Positions 23,701 through 35,982 of a DNA stretch of 64,000 nt are shown here, piece after piece. Every line of letters begins with the position of its first letter. The first letter of the stretch is position 1. The stretch spans positions 37,632,269 to 37,696,268 of the forward strand of contig NC_080075.1 of NCBI RefSeq assembly GCF_949987535.1, written 5' to 3'. Origin of the DNA: Balaenoptera acutorostrata (Eukaryota > Chordata > Mammalia > Artiodactyla > Balaenopteridae). The notes below the pieces were generated by a model. It worked only from the letters and a program-made list of their open reading frames with translations. It was not told the origin of the DNA and searched no databases. The position numbers and the translations under genes are program-made.

Positions 23701-25414
23701 TTATATGGGCGTCTATGGGAAGGCACCAAGCCTTAAAATAAATGCTGTGATAGTTTAGTACCCAGATTCTACCTCCAGGCTGGCATGGTATGCAAACAAG
23801 GGGAACATATCTGAAACGTATCAAATGTCTCAAATAGTGGTAACACCATTTGTGCCCATTTGGAGTTATTAATAATCATACTGTTTTTATATTGTTATAA
23901 TGTTTTATATTTTTACACAATACTAAGAGAATGACTTAATAGCTTGCTGACAGGCACAACAAAATACTATGACATCAAGTCTGCCTCGAGACTGGAAGGG
24001 GTGAATGTAAAAAAAATTTACCCGAGAGTAAAGATGTCAACCCCCGTGGCAGAGAATTTCAGTACCTTTAATGCAAGCTTATTAGTCTGGTGGCAGATAG
24101 AATCCTCCATCTTGAAGATCTGATTCACTAAGCCCTAGACTGACACCTTTCCATGAGCCAGTGTCTCTCTGCAGGTTAAAAAGTTGAGAGATCACAAACA
24201 AGCAATATTATTTTGGAACCAAGAGATGTTATTCTCAAGCTTAAACTTCTTTACCCTCATCACATCTGCTTCCCAAAATATCAAAAATATTGAAAATCAG
24301 GAACTGTCAAAGGCAAATCAAGTCAGATGTGCCTATTCCGAGACTAGCATGTCAATAGTGTTTATACCCCTTCTTACACCACGGAGTCTAATTACCTCTG
24401 ATTATGTATTTAAGGAAACTTCCATTCACTGTAAACACTGCAAAAATATATCCCTTTAGGTTTTTATTTCCTCCATCTGGCAGACACAGGGAGTTCCCCA
24501 GTCAGCTAACGTCCTTGACTAGGACACTTCGCCTATGGGTTAAGGGATGGGGAATAAATAATGACAACAATTACTCATGAGCAATGCCATATTCCTCTTT
24601 TATTGCCCATCTTGCCCATCTCACCCATCTCACCATCCTCTAAAAACCTCAAGCCTAGGAGAGGGTGTTCTTACGGCAAATTGAAAATCCAGATAGCACC
24701 TGTGCTACCAAATGCAACCTCCCCACAAACTGACTTGGGGACCAACGGTGCCACGATTCTTTGCCAGATTCAGGCGCAGCTGCTAAGGATGGAAACACTA
24801 TAGCCAAAGAAATAAATAAGTGAACAGGACACTGCCCCCAATATGGCCCTTTGCAGAAAATTGTTTGATTGGGTTTCTTCCTCTGTAAGTAGCTTTCCAG
24901 TGAGTCCTGGGGAATTCTTGCAATTCAGAATCTCATCTATTTTTCCCTGTGTTCCTGTCACCATATTCTTAGAATCAAGTGGTTTAAATTCCCAATGGGC
25001 AAACTCCAACCATTTCAGTTTGAGTTTTTATTCCCAGAATAGACTAGGCTTCAAAATCACCCAGTAAATAAAGGCAGCATTTTTAGAGGGCTTCTCTCAT
25101 GGGAGAATTCATGATTGAAGATTGGAGACACTGGGGAGAGCTGAGGATCTCAGGGAGTATAAGGATAAGGGAAATAGCTTCAGAGGGATGTTACATTTTT
25201 ATGCAGAGAGAGAGTTTCCTTAGAGTCCTCTCAAACAGAAAAAAATGATTGTCATTTTTCTAATATTTAAATGATGCCCATGATAAGCCCAGTAGTGAAT
25301 TCAGTATTTCAAGAACACAATAAAAAACGGACAACTGGCACTGGTTCCCAAGATGCTTTTAACTTCAACTCAGTAAAAATGAATTAGCAAGTCATACGCC
25401 TGTGTGTTTGTACA
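23701..25414. other. unclassified stretch
   Basis: No exon, RNA gene or nameable repeat recognised. Base composition is ordinary and AT-rich. Confidence 0.3.
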
Positions 25415-26070
25415 TTTATTCACTTATTAAGCATCTTTTACATGCCAGGCACTGTGCTAGGTACACAAGCACAGTGTACTGTGCGGGCATTGTTGAACAC
25501 AGAAAAAAGACACAATTCCTGTGTTTCTGAAGTTTATAGTCTAGAACGGAAGATAGAAATTAAATGGATAATGGATATAGGGGATGGGGAGAAAGAGAGA
25601 GAGAAATAAAAACACAGAAGTAAATAACGGATAGCTAGAGACAGTTATATTAAAATGGTGCAGTTGATCTAGTCAGGGAGGCCAGAGAAAGCTTCTAAGA
25701 AGGAAGGTTGATTGAACTGAATTCTGAAGAAAGAATTTCTGGGTTATCTGGGGCTGGGGAGTGAGGGTAACATACCAGAGAAAGGGAAAACCTATGTACA
25801 AAGGACCTGTGGCAGAAAAGGAGAACAGCACATTCAAGAAACTGAAAGAAGACCATTATAGCTGCACTAGAAAGATCAAGAAGCCCGGTGCTAGAGGAAA
25901 CTATAAAGAGGAACAAGGGGCAGACCACACAGGGCCTTCCAGACCACGTATGCAAAGGACCGTGGGTCCATACCCTAATGTAAATGGGAATCTATCAGAA
26001 GGGTTCAAGAAAGGAGCGACACAATTAGATCTTCGTTTTAAAGGTACCCTTCTGGCTACAGTTTAGAGGG
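25415..26070 (+). repeat. old mammalian interspersed repeat, long copy
   Basis: Same order of words as 21775-22200: 'catgccaggcactgtgctag', an 'aattcctgtgtttctgaagtttatagtctag' stretch, 'agtcagggaggccagagaaag', 'cacacagggccttccagacc' and 'cttctggctacagttt'. The plus-strand frame 25761-26066 lies inside it and is not a gene. Confidence 0.6.
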
Positions 26071-26489
26071 CAAATGGCAGGAAGGCCAGAAGGGATTTAA
26101 GGAGACCCAGTGTTCAAGTGAGAGATGGATGCTTGTGTCAGTGTGGTCTGTGGGCCCAGATGCCAATTACCAACCTGCTTTTCAGCCCCACACCTGCCTT
26201 TACATCCTCTGCTCTATTCTGCCTGGCTGGGAGTCTATGAACCCCATCTTCCAGTGTGTTAATTTCTTCATAATACCTAGAACAGTGCACAATGCTCACA
26301 ATGTGGTCTGAATGGTACAGGAAGTTCAGTGGGATCTCTCTGGATTTGAACAGACTACAAATATAATGCAGCCTCAACTTGAACTAGATTTCTGTAATAT
26401 TTTTGTTTTGGAAGTTACTGTTTTGTTCTTGGCTCATAAAAATCAAAAAAGAGATTCTGAACATACACTGTATACCACAGGTCCTAAGG

Positions 26490-26550
26490 AGAATTAAAGA
26501 AGGAAAAAGAGAAGGAAGAGGAGGACAAGAAGGAAAAGGAGACTAGGGCA
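26490..26550. repeat. purine-rich low-complexity tract
   Basis: Almost uninterrupted A/G (gaagaggaggacaagaagg-type) sequence. Confidence 0.7.
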
Positions 26551-26824
26551 TGGTCCTGTACTAAAGGACCTTAAGAATTAACTGGAGGAACTGTATATAA
26601 GCCCATGGTGTGCTGCAAAATCACTGCAACTGATAAATATTGAAGGCTATAAAATTAGTATATGCAACATATTATCCTGGCACTCAAGGTAGGAATGAAT
26701 GGCTTAAGTGGGGAATAAGTGGAGAAAGCTTTGCCAAGCAGTAGCATTTGAACTTATTCTTTTAGGTAGAACAGAACTTGAATATGTGGGAAAGTGTAGG
26801 AAAAGTATGTCTATCTAGGAGAAT

Positions 26825-27124
26825 GATGTCATTCATTTATTCATTGATTTATTTTTCACATATTTATTAAACAACTCTGTATTCTTAGCACTGTATTAAG
26901 TGCTGAGAAAATGTGGTTGAAAGAACTATTCAAAGATCTTACAACCTAACACACAAAGCTGTACAGGAAGGAAAATACGACTTTTGTGGTGGGGATGAAA
27001 AATTAGGTAGCTGGATTTTCAGCACTGAACTCATAAAGGAATAGTGGAAGAGAATGGAAGGTAGTTTGGGACCACAGTGGAGAGGGACCTTTAACGTCAG
27101 ATTAATAATCCAGAGTTTTACCCT
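26825..27124 (+). repeat. old interspersed repeat fragment
   Basis: 'ttcatttattcattgattta', 'tattaaacaactctgtattc' and 'agcactgtattaagtgctg' repeat the opening of the family seen at 21775 and 25415. The rest of the stretch is diverged. Confidence 0.45.
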
Positions 27125-27645
27125 TTTGTTCCAGTTACAATGGCTATGTTACAAAGTACTCCAAAATTTATCGCTGTAAAACAGCCATTTATTATGCCCA
27201 TAGTTTCTGTGGGTCAAGAATTCAGACAAAGCACAGTGGGCAGCTTGTCTCTGCTCCACAATGTCTGGGGCTCACCTGGAAGACTCAAAAGCGGAGGGAG
27301 ATATGGAACCATCTAAAGTCTCATTCACTTACATTCTGGAAGTTGATGCTGAGAGCGGGCTGGAGGTCTCAGTTCTTCTCCACAAGGGCCTCTTCACGTG
27401 GGCTAGCTCAGACTTCCTCAGAGCCCAGGGGCTGAGTTCCAAGGAGAAGTGCTGAAAGAGAGAGACAGAGTGAGAGAGTGAAAAGGATATGGCTTCCTCC
27501 TCATGACCTAACACTGGAAGTCACACACATCACTTTCATATACTCCTAACCGAAGGAGTTACAAGTCTCCTCCTATTTTCAAGGGGAGACCTCACCTCTT
27601 GGTTAGAGGAGTGTTGTCACATTGTAAGAAGAGTATATGAAAGGA
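27125..27645 (+). repeat. old medium-reiteration repeat (family not named)
   Basis: The opening 'gttccagttacaatggctatg', 'tcgctgtaaaacagccattt' and 'ttctgtgggtcaagaattc', with a later 'aaggggagacctcacctctt' and 'gttgtcacattgtaag', matches a common ancient mammalian repeat by recollection. I cannot name it securely. Confidence 0.5.
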
Positions 27646-27667
27646 GTTATCAGTCACTTGTAAGAAG

Positions 27668-27702
27668 ATGGATAGATAGATAGATAGGTAGATAGATAGG
27701 AG
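27668..27702. repeat. GATA tetranucleotide microsatellite
   Basis: Interrupted (GATA)n: gatggatagatagatagata then ggtagatagatagg. Confidence 0.9.
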
Positions 27703-28739
27703 ATTAATCTTTGGAAAACACCATCTGCCTCAACTTTAGATAACACAAAGTCCTGTGAATAGAAGAGCAATCTGACAAAATTATATTTTAGGAAGATTAA
27801 CCTGACAGCAAGAAGAGCACGCTGATGGAGCACAGAAATGATGTAACAATTACCGAAGTAGAACTAACAAGGAATTTGCATCTTGCCTTTTTGTGTATGA
27901 AGTCCATTATTCTGAGTTTCATTCCTTTTCTGCCTCACTATTCTCTATCAGAAATTTTAATGCTGTACGCTCCAAAGTGTATTCTATAGAGTATCAGTCC
28001 CAGAAGATTCTCTAACAAAAGAAGACCCTATGTTCAAAAGGAGGTACACATACTGTACACTTTGTCTCCCTCGGAAATTCCCAATGCTTCTTAGCATAGA
28101 AAAACCTCTCAGAAAGTCAGCAGCAAAAGAAAAAAAATCTGCTTAACATTGTTTTATCCAGAGTGTCTCCAACCTTTTTGACCACTGAACCTTTTCAGCT
28201 TTTCACTAATTAACATCCTATGGAACTAGCCTAAAGGCCACAGTCCTGGCTGCCCCTGGGCAGAACAGGGAAAGGCCAGGCAACTAATCAATCAACAAGT
28301 AAGTATCAGATGCCTAGTTAGGAATAAGACTCTGAAAATAAAGGGAGTGTGTATTATATTGATAATGTTTTCAGTCCAATTAAGTAAAACAAAAAAATAA
28401 ATAAAAGCAATGGAAACTTTGAGTTGTTTCAAGAGAATCTAAGAAAGATCTCAATGAAAGACATGTGATTTCCTTGAGAATTTAACCAAATGAGACTGGT
28501 TCTTGAATGTCTGCACACTTCTCAAACCTCAGGCAAGGCTAAATTACTGGGAAACTCTTTTACTTTTAAATGCAACATGAAAAAGTGTTTATTTTCCAAA
28601 GGTTGTTTTGCATTAAGATGTGACCACTGCTTGCACACAAAGAAAATTTTACAGGAAGTGTGCCAATGAAAAACTCCATGTGCATTGAACTAAGCTACCA
28701 AGGAGAGCAGGAGAGCTTCCTATAAATCACCACTGGTGT
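27703..28739. other. unclassified stretch
   Basis: No gene recognised. A phrase near 28160-28185 ('gtctccaacctttttgacc') resembles a hAT MITE end, but the remainder does not support a call. Confidence 0.3.
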
Positions 28740-28915
28740 GTCCTGACGGGGCGTCAGCTGGTAGAATGCTGATGCTCTGGGAGGGCAAGGCTGTGTCACG
28801 GGCCTCTTTGTCAGTGTGATTGCTCACAGGCACCATCAGCAGCTCTCCCCTGTGGCCTATTTCCTTTCACCTTTTCCTCACTTTTCTCTTTTCTCCAAGA
28901 TCCCTGCTTCTGGCC
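28740..28915 (+). repeat. unnamed repeat, copy 1 (paired with 54965-55165)
   Basis: Shares in order 'gatgctctgggagg', 'tgtcacgggc', 'ctctttgtcagtgtgattgctcacag' (copy 2: 'gtctctgttaagcgtgatggatcacag'), 'atcagcagct', 'atttcctttcacc' and 'ccaagatcc(c/t)tgct' with the segment at 55 kb. Same orientation, 26 kb apart. Not a family I can name. Confidence 0.65.
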
Positions 28916-30074
28916 TTCCCCAACCAATACTTTTGTCTAAAGAAGCTAAACCCACTCAAACAGACCTCCTTAATGTCTCCTGGCCTGCCAGGTGCCAAAC
29001 TAACATCTAGAACTCAGGCTGCTGTTGCTGGGTTAAAAAATAAATTAAAAATGAAAACTCTATTGCGAAGTAATTCTACAACTGCTTTGAATCTCTGAGA
29101 GGATTCCTATCTCTCCATTTCATCTCAGGCTCTCATACCTCTCTTGGTCTCTCCTCCAGCCTGAATTCTTAGCTTGATCTTCAAGCTACTCACTCACCTG
29201 CAGCCTCTTTTCTTTTGCATCTTTGTCCTTTCCTCCAAATCCACTCAGAAAAACACCATCCTCAGATCGATGCAAGAATCTGCCTCTTCTGGTCCCACCT
29301 ACAGCACAGCTGGAATGATTAAAACTATCGCAAGCTCTGATCCCAGCTGCTGAGGCCAGAGCTCCACCTTCCAATCATTACCCTTGTCAGCGGTCAGCTC
29401 CCTTCCCCGTTCCCCTCAGTGACTGCTCCAAACTTCCCTACTCTCCTTACCACCTAGACAACCCCTCCCACACCCGAGTCTAAGAAAGACTGAGCTCTCC
29501 TTCAGCATGGAAATCGGAGCCATCGAGTGGAACTTCCTGAACCGCCCTACTTCTGCAATTCTGTAGCTACGTGTAACTGCTCTAATTTCATACTACATTC
29601 TTCTGTGCCTGTTATGGTCTGGGCACAGAGGCAGGGGACAATTAATTACTGGGTAGAAGAAGAGAGAAAGAAAAGAGGCAACCATGTCCTAGCCCAAGAG
29701 GGAAACAAGCTACTAGCTCTTCACCTGGCCATCACTGACCACCTCTCGCCACACCGCCTGTGCATTTTTATGCGCAAGAGAATCTTTGTTCCTTGTTCTG
29801 CCTTGAGTTATATCTCCAATGGCTCCATCTGTCTAACTTTGAAACATGTCAAGCCCCAGCTAGAAAGGGAGGTAATAGGAAGAAAAGTAAATGGCATCCT
29901 CTTAGGTATTCATTAACATACAGATTGTTTGTCATCCTCTCAAGGAAGCTTCTCCCCAACACCTCTCTCTAGTCCCCTTTCAGGATTAGAGGACTTCGGT
30001 TAAGCATCAGAAAACTTGGGGCACTTCTCTTTGGTGCCCTGCTGCACTGCTTCAAAACATCTATGAAGTTATCA
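28916..30074. other. unclassified stretch
   Basis: Includes a 129-codon open frame (29527-29916) with no recognisable domain. No RNA gene or nameable repeat seen. Confidence 0.3.
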
Positions 30075-30275
30075 TAAGAAAACTTGATTTTTCCTATTTC
30101 TTTAATTTTGTACCAATATGAGATGGATATTCACTAAACTCCTTGTGGTAATCACTTCATGATACATATAAATCAAATCATTATGCTGTTCACCTTAAAA
30201 CTACACAGTACTGTATGTCAATTATATCTCAATAAAATTGTAAGGAAAAATTTTTAATAAATAAAAATAAAGGAC
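30075..30275 (+). mobile_element. old L1 3' end fragment (plus strand)
   Basis: 'gatggatattcactaaact...', 'aatcattatgctgttcacct', 'actgtatgtcaattatatct' and 'caataaaattgtaagg' are words of old L1 3'UTR tails. Followed by A-rich sequence. Confidence 0.7.
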
Positions 30276-30299
30276 AATGGGGAAAAAAAACCCTATATA

Positions 30300-30445
30300 T
30301 GGGTCTGTTTTCCCCACTAGACTTTGGGTCATATGAGGGGGGGACAGTATTTTACTTATTTTTGTTTCCTATCACAAAGCGTAGGGCTCAGCATATACTA
30401 GGCAATCATTAACTTTCACTGAATAACTGAATCAATAAACAAGTG
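30300..30445 (+). repeat. L2 3' end
   Basis: 'agactttgggtcatatgag', 'tttgtttcctatcacaaagc' and 'agggctcagcatatactagg' followed by a 'cactgaataactgaatcaa' tail fit the L2 3' terminus. Confidence 0.55.
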
Positions 30446-31299
30446 CATGAATTATACCAGGATCAGCAGACTTCGCATGAATGCTGTAATAACACACACC
30501 AGGCAGACTCCCAGGGCATCTGGTCTCCTGTAAGGACCAGGAGTCATAATGTACTCTACTCACCCTGCCCCATAGGACCAACCATAGCAGGCACCACAAA
30601 GAATTAGAGATGAAAGGCCCTCTGAGATAATCTGGCCAAACACGGACACACAGGCCACCTCTAAAATACTTGGAGTCCTCTGGCACAGATAATATATAAA
30701 CAAACACAGGTATTATCGATGAACTGATACTTGCTCAGTTCCCAAAGGTCCTTGAGGAAAATAAATTCTAGGAAAGTTCAAAGTACAAGTCAGCTCGATG
30801 GGACGTGGCCCTATTTGTTTCTCTAGAACTAGTTCTCCTGCCCTTACTTGAAGTTTGACTTATAATTGCCAAATCGTGATGAGATTTACTCATAGAACTA
30901 ATGAGGTACCTCCAAAAAAATATTTTCTTTCTTTCTTTTTTATTGGAGTATAGTTGCTTTACAATGTTGTGTTAGTTTCTGCTGTACAAAAAAGTGAATA
31001 AGCTATATGTATACATATATCCCCTTCCCTCTTGGACCTCCCCCCTGCATCCCACCCATTTAGGTCATCACAGAGCACCAAACTGAGCTCCCTGTGCTAT
31101 ACAACAGGTTCCCACCAGCTATCTATTTTACACATGGTAGTGTATTTATGTCAAACCTAATCTCCCAATTCATCCCACCCTCCCCTTCCCCCTCTGTGTC
31201 CACACGTCCATTCTCTACATTTGTGTCTTTATTCCTGCCCTGCAAAGAGGTTCATCTGTACCATTTTTCTATATTCCACATATATGCGTTAATACACAG

Positions 31300-34200
31300 T
31301 TTTTTTCTTTCTGACTTACTTCACTCTGTATGACAGACTCTAGGTCCATCCACATCTCTACAAATGACCCAATTTCATTCCTTTTTATGGCTGAATAATA
31401 TTTCATTATATACATGTACCACATCTTCTTTATCCATTCATCTGCTGATGGACACTTAGGCTCTTTTCATGTCCTGGCTACTGTAAACAGTGCTACAATG
31501 AACACTGGGGTACATCTGACTTTTTGAATTATGGTTTTCTCAGGGTATATGCCCAGTAGTGGGATTGCTGGGTCATATGGTCTACTTTTAGTTCTTTAAG
31601 GAACCTCCATACTGTTCTCCATAGTGACTGTATCAATTTACATTCCCACCAATAGTACAAGAGGGTTCCCTTTTCTCCACACCCTCTCCACAGCATTTGT
31701 TGTTTGTAGATTTTTTGACGATGGTCATTCTGACCCGTGTGAGGTGATACCTCACTGTAGTTTTGATTTGCATTTCTCTAATAATTAGTAATGTTGAGCA
31801 TGTTTTCATGTGCCTCTTGGCCATCTATATGTCTTCTTTGGAGAAATGTCTATTTAGGTCTTCTGCCCATTTTGTGATTGGGTCGTTTGTTTTCTTGATA
31901 TTGAGCTGCATGAGCTGTTTGTATATTTTGGAGATTAATCCTTTGTCCGTTGCTTCATTTGAAAATATTTTCTCCCATTCTGAGGGATGTCTTTTCATCT
32001 TGTTTATGGTTTCCTTTGCTGTGCAAAAGCTATTAAGTTTCATTAGGTCCCATTTGGTTATTTTTGTTTTTATTTTCATCACTCTAAGAGGTGGATCAGA
32101 GAAGATCTTTCTGTCATTTATGTCAAAGAGTGTTTTTCCTATGTTTTCCTCTAAAAGTTTTATAGTGTCTGGTCTTACATTTAGGTCTTTAATCCACTTG
32201 GAGTTTACTTTTGTGTACAGTGTGAGGTAGTGTTACAATTTCATTCTTTTACATGTAGCTGTCCAGTTTTCCCAACACCATGTATTGAAATAGGCTGTCT
32301 TCTCTCCATTGTACATTCTTGCCTCCTTTGTCATAAATTAGGTGACCATAGGTGTGTGGGTTTATCTCTCCTGGGCTTTCTATCCTGTACCATTGATCTA
32401 TATTTCTGTTTTTGTGCCAGTACCATACTGTCTTAATTACTGTAGCTTTGTAGTATAGTCTGAAGTTGGGGAGCCTGATTCCTCCAGCTCCATTTTTCTT
32501 TCTCCAGATTGCTTTGGTTATTGGAGGTCTTTTGTGTTTCCATACAGATTGTAAAATTTTTTGTTCTACTTCTGTGAAAATGTCATTGGTAACTTAATAG
32601 GTATTGCACTGAATCTGTAGATTGCTTTGGGTAGTATAGTCATTTTCACAATATTGAGTCTTCCAATCCAAGAACATGGTATATCTCTCCATATGTTTGT
32701 GTCATTTTTGCTTTCTTTCTTCAGTGTTTTACAGTTTTCTGAGTACAGGTCTTTTACCTCCTTAGGTAGGTTTATGTCTAGGTCTTTTATTCTTTATGTT
32801 GCAGTGGTAAATGGGATTGTGTCTTTAATTTCTCTTTCTGATATTTTGTTGTTAGTGTACAGGGATGCAAGAGATTTCTGTGCATTAATTTTGTATCCTA
32901 CACAACTTTACCAAATTCATTGATTAGTTCTAGTAATTTTCTGGTGGCATCTTCAGGATTTTCTATGTATAGTATCACATCATCTGCAAACAGTGACAGT
33001 TTTACTTCTTTTCCAATTTGTATTCCTTTTATTTCTTTTTCTTCTCTGATTGCTGTGGCTAGGACTTCCAAAACTATGTTGAATAATAGTGCATGATCCT
33101 TTTACTGTGTTGATGGTTTCTGTTTGCTAGTATTTTGTTGAAGATTTTTGCATTGTTCATCAGTCATATTGGTCTGTAATTTTTTTTGTGATAGCTTTGC
33201 TTTTGGTATCAGGGTGATGGTGACCTCACAGAATGAGTTTGGGAGTGTTCCTCCCCCTGCAATTCTTTGGAAGAGTTTGAGAAGGATGGGTGTTAGCTCT
33301 TCTCTAAATGTTTGATAGAATTTGCCTGTGAAGCCTTCTGATCCTGGACTTTTGTTTATTGGAAGATTTTTAACTACAGTTTCAATTTCATTACTTGTAA
33401 TTTGTCTGTTTACATTTTCTAATTCTTTCTGATTCAGTCTTGGAAAGTTGTACCTTTCCAAGAATTTGCCCATTTCTTCATAGCTGTCCATTTTATTGGC
33501 ATATAGTTGTTTGTAGTAGTCTCTTATGATCCTTTGTATTTCTGCAGTGTCCATTGTAATTTTTCCTTTTTCATTTCTAATTTTATTGATTTGAGTCCTC
33601 TCCCTTTTTTTCTTGCTGAGTCTGGCTAAAGGTTTATCAATTTTGTTTATCTTCTCAAAGAACCAACTTTTAGTTTTACTGATCTTTGCTATTGTTTTCT
33701 TCATTTCTATTTCATTTATTTCTTCTCTTTATGATTCCTTTCCTTCTACTAACGTTGGGTTTTCTCTGTTCTTCTTTCTCTAGTTGCTTTAAGTGTAAGG
33801 TTAGATTGTTTATTTGAGATTTTTCTTGTTTCTTGAGGTGAGACTGAATTGCTATAAAGTTCCCTCTTAGAACTGCTTTTGCTGCCTCCCGTAGGTTTTG
33901 GATCATCATGTTTTCATTGTCATTTATTTCTGTGTATTTTTTAATTTCTTCTTTGGTTCCTTCAGTGATCTCTTGGTTATTTAGCAGTGCAGTTTAGCCT
34001 CCATGTGTTTGTGTTTTTTACAGTTTTTTTTTTTTACTGTAATTGATTTCTAATCTCATAGCGCTGTGTTCAGAAAAGATGCTTGATACAATTTCAATTT
34101 TCTTAAATTTTCCAAGGCTTGATTTGTGACCCAAGATGTAATCTATCCTGGACGATGTTCCATGTGCACTTGAGAAGAAAGTGTATTCTGCTGCTTTTGG

Positions 34201-34748
34201 GTGGAATATCCTGTAAACATCAATTAAATCTATCTGGTCTATCATGTCATTTAAAGCTTGTGTTTCTTTATTCATTTTCTGTCTGGATGATCTGTCCATT
34301 GTTGTAAGTGGGGTGTTAAAGTCCCCCGCTATTATTGTGTTATTGTTGATTTCCCCTTTTATGGCTGTTAGCGTTTGCCTTATGTATTGAGGTGCTCCTA
34401 TGTTGGGTGCATAAATATTTATAATTATTGTATTTTCTTCTTGGGTCAATTCCTTGATCATTATGTAGTGTCCTTCCTTATATCTTGTAACATTCTTTAT
34501 GCTAAAGTCTATTTTATCTGATACGAGTATTGCTACCCCAGCTTTCTTGTGATTTCCATTTGCATGGAATATCTTTTTCCATCCCCCCACTTTCAGTCTG
34601 TATGTGTCCCTAGGTCTGAAGTGAGTCTCTTGTAGACAGCATATATATGGGTCCTGTTTTTGTATCCATTCAGCAAGCCTGTGTCTTTTGGTTGGAGCAT
34701 TTAATCCATTCATGTTTAAGGTAACAATATGTATGTTCCTATTACCAT
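31300..34748 (-). pseudogene. L1 ORF2p relic with internal RT deletion
   Basis: The ATG complement at 34746-34748 starts ORF2, and an early frameshift follows. The longest endonuclease frame (34018-34713, 231 aa) shows 'CCLQETHF' (metal-binding Glu), 'AGDFNTPL' and the end motif as 'FSEHSAM' in place of the usual Ser-Asp-His. A second frame (33102-33704) covers the RT N-terminal region with 'NKSPGSEGFTGKFYQTF'. The FADD box (read as FADDVILY) is near 32978-32995. Between them, at about 33090-33097, the sequence jumps over about 316 bp present in the inner L1 (8442-8757 there), which removes much of the palm. The C-terminal Cys-rich part is at 31633-31824. Non-functional. Confidence 0.88.
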
Positions 34749-34802
34749 TTTCTTAATTTTGGGGGTTTGTTTTTGTGGGTCTTTTTTTCTTGTGTTTCCC
34801 AC

Positions 34803-35701
34803 CTAGAGAAGTTCCTTTAGCATTTGTTGTAAAGCTGGTTTGGTGGTGCTGAATTCTCTTAGCTTTTGCTTGTCTGTAAAGCTTCTGATTTCTCCATCAA
34901 TTCTGAATTAGATCCGTGCTGGGTGGAGTAATCTTGGTTGTAGGTTTTTTCCTGTCATCACTTTAAACATACCCTGCCACTCCCTTCTGGCCTGCAGAGT
35001 TTTTGCTGGAAAATCAGAGGATAACCTTTATGGGGATTCCGTTGCATGTTATTTGTTGCTTTTTACTTGCTGCTTTTAATATTTTTTTCTTTGAATTTTT
35101 GTTAGTTTGATTAATATGTGTCTTGGTGTGTTTCTCCATGGTTTATCTGTATGGGACTCTCTGTGTTTCCTGGACTTGTGCAGCTCTTTCCTTTCCCATG
35201 TTAGGGAAGTTTTTGACTAATCTCTTCAAATATTTTCTCAGACCCTTTCTCTTTCTGTTCTTCTTCTGGGACCCCTATAACTCGAATGTTGGGGCTTTTA
35301 ATGCTGTTCCAGAGGTCTCTGAGACTGTCCTCAATTATTCTCATTCTTTTTTCTTTATTCTGCTCCCTGGCAGTTATTTCCACCATTCTGTCTTCCGGCT
35401 CACTTATTCTTTCTTCTGCCTCAGTTATTCTGCTACTGATTCCTTCTAGTGCATTTTTCATTTCAGTTATTGTGTTGTTCATCACTGCTTGTTTGTTCTG
35501 TAGTTCTTCTAGGTCTTTGTTAAACATTTCTTGTATTTTCTTGATCTGTGCCTCCATTCTATTTCCGAGATTCTGGATCATCTTTATTATCATTACTCTG
35601 AATTCTTTTTCAGGTAGATTGCCTATTTCCTCTTCATTTATTTGGTCTTGTAGGTTTTTACCTTGCTTCTTCGTCTCTAACATATATTTTTGTTGTCTCA
35701 T
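34803..35701 (-). pseudogene. L1 ORF1p relic
   Basis: Minus-strand frame from 35701 to 35201 (166 aa) carries the ORF1p coiled coil ('[20 protein letters not shown]') and the start of the RNA-binding part ('IRVIGVPEEEQKEKG'). It stops at 35201. The remaining RRM/C-terminal coding sequence is in other frames down to about 34803. ORF1p is the RNA chaperone of L1; this copy is truncated and dead. The long plus-strand frame 35286-35840 is its antisense shadow running into the 5'UTR. Confidence 0.85.
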
Positions 35702-35852
35702 TTTTTTGATGGGTAGGGCTGTGTTTCTGTCTTACAGGTTGTTTGGCCAAAGGCATCCAGCACTGGAGATTGCAGGCAGTTGGGTAGAGCTAGGTCTTGG
35801 TGCTGAGATGAGGATCTCTGGGAGACCTCACTCTGATTAATATTCCCCGGGG

Positions 35853-35978
35853 TTGAGGTTCTCTGTTAGTCCAGTGGTTTGGACTCAGCACTCCCACCAC
35901 AGGAGCTCAGGCCCAAATGCCAGCCTGGGAACCAAGATCCCACAAGCCACACAGTGCAGCAAAAGGAAAAAAAAAAAA
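35853..35978 (+). mobile_element. tRNA-SINE-like segment inside the L1 5'UTR (antisense to L1)
   Basis: Plus-strand order 'gaggttctctgttagtccag', 'tggtttggactcagcactcc', 'gggaaccaagatcccacaag' and 'ccacacagtgcagcaaaagg', then an A-run, parallels the head, 'agatcccaca' body and A-tail of the CHR-type SINEs elsewhere in this window. A B-box-like GGTTCGA is not preserved. No target-site duplication was seen, so it may be an old component of the L1 family rather than a new insertion here. Confidence 0.6.
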
Positions 35979-35982
35979 AAAA

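Noticed and set aside
27668..27702. CRISPR-like short repeats
   Set aside because: GATA units are contiguous with no spacers. This is a microsatellite in a mammalian genome.
31763..32230. 155-codon plus-strand hydrophobic frame resembling a membrane protein
   Set aside because: It is the complement of L1 ORF2 C-terminal coding sequence. The hydrophobicity comes from reading A-rich L1 sequence backwards.
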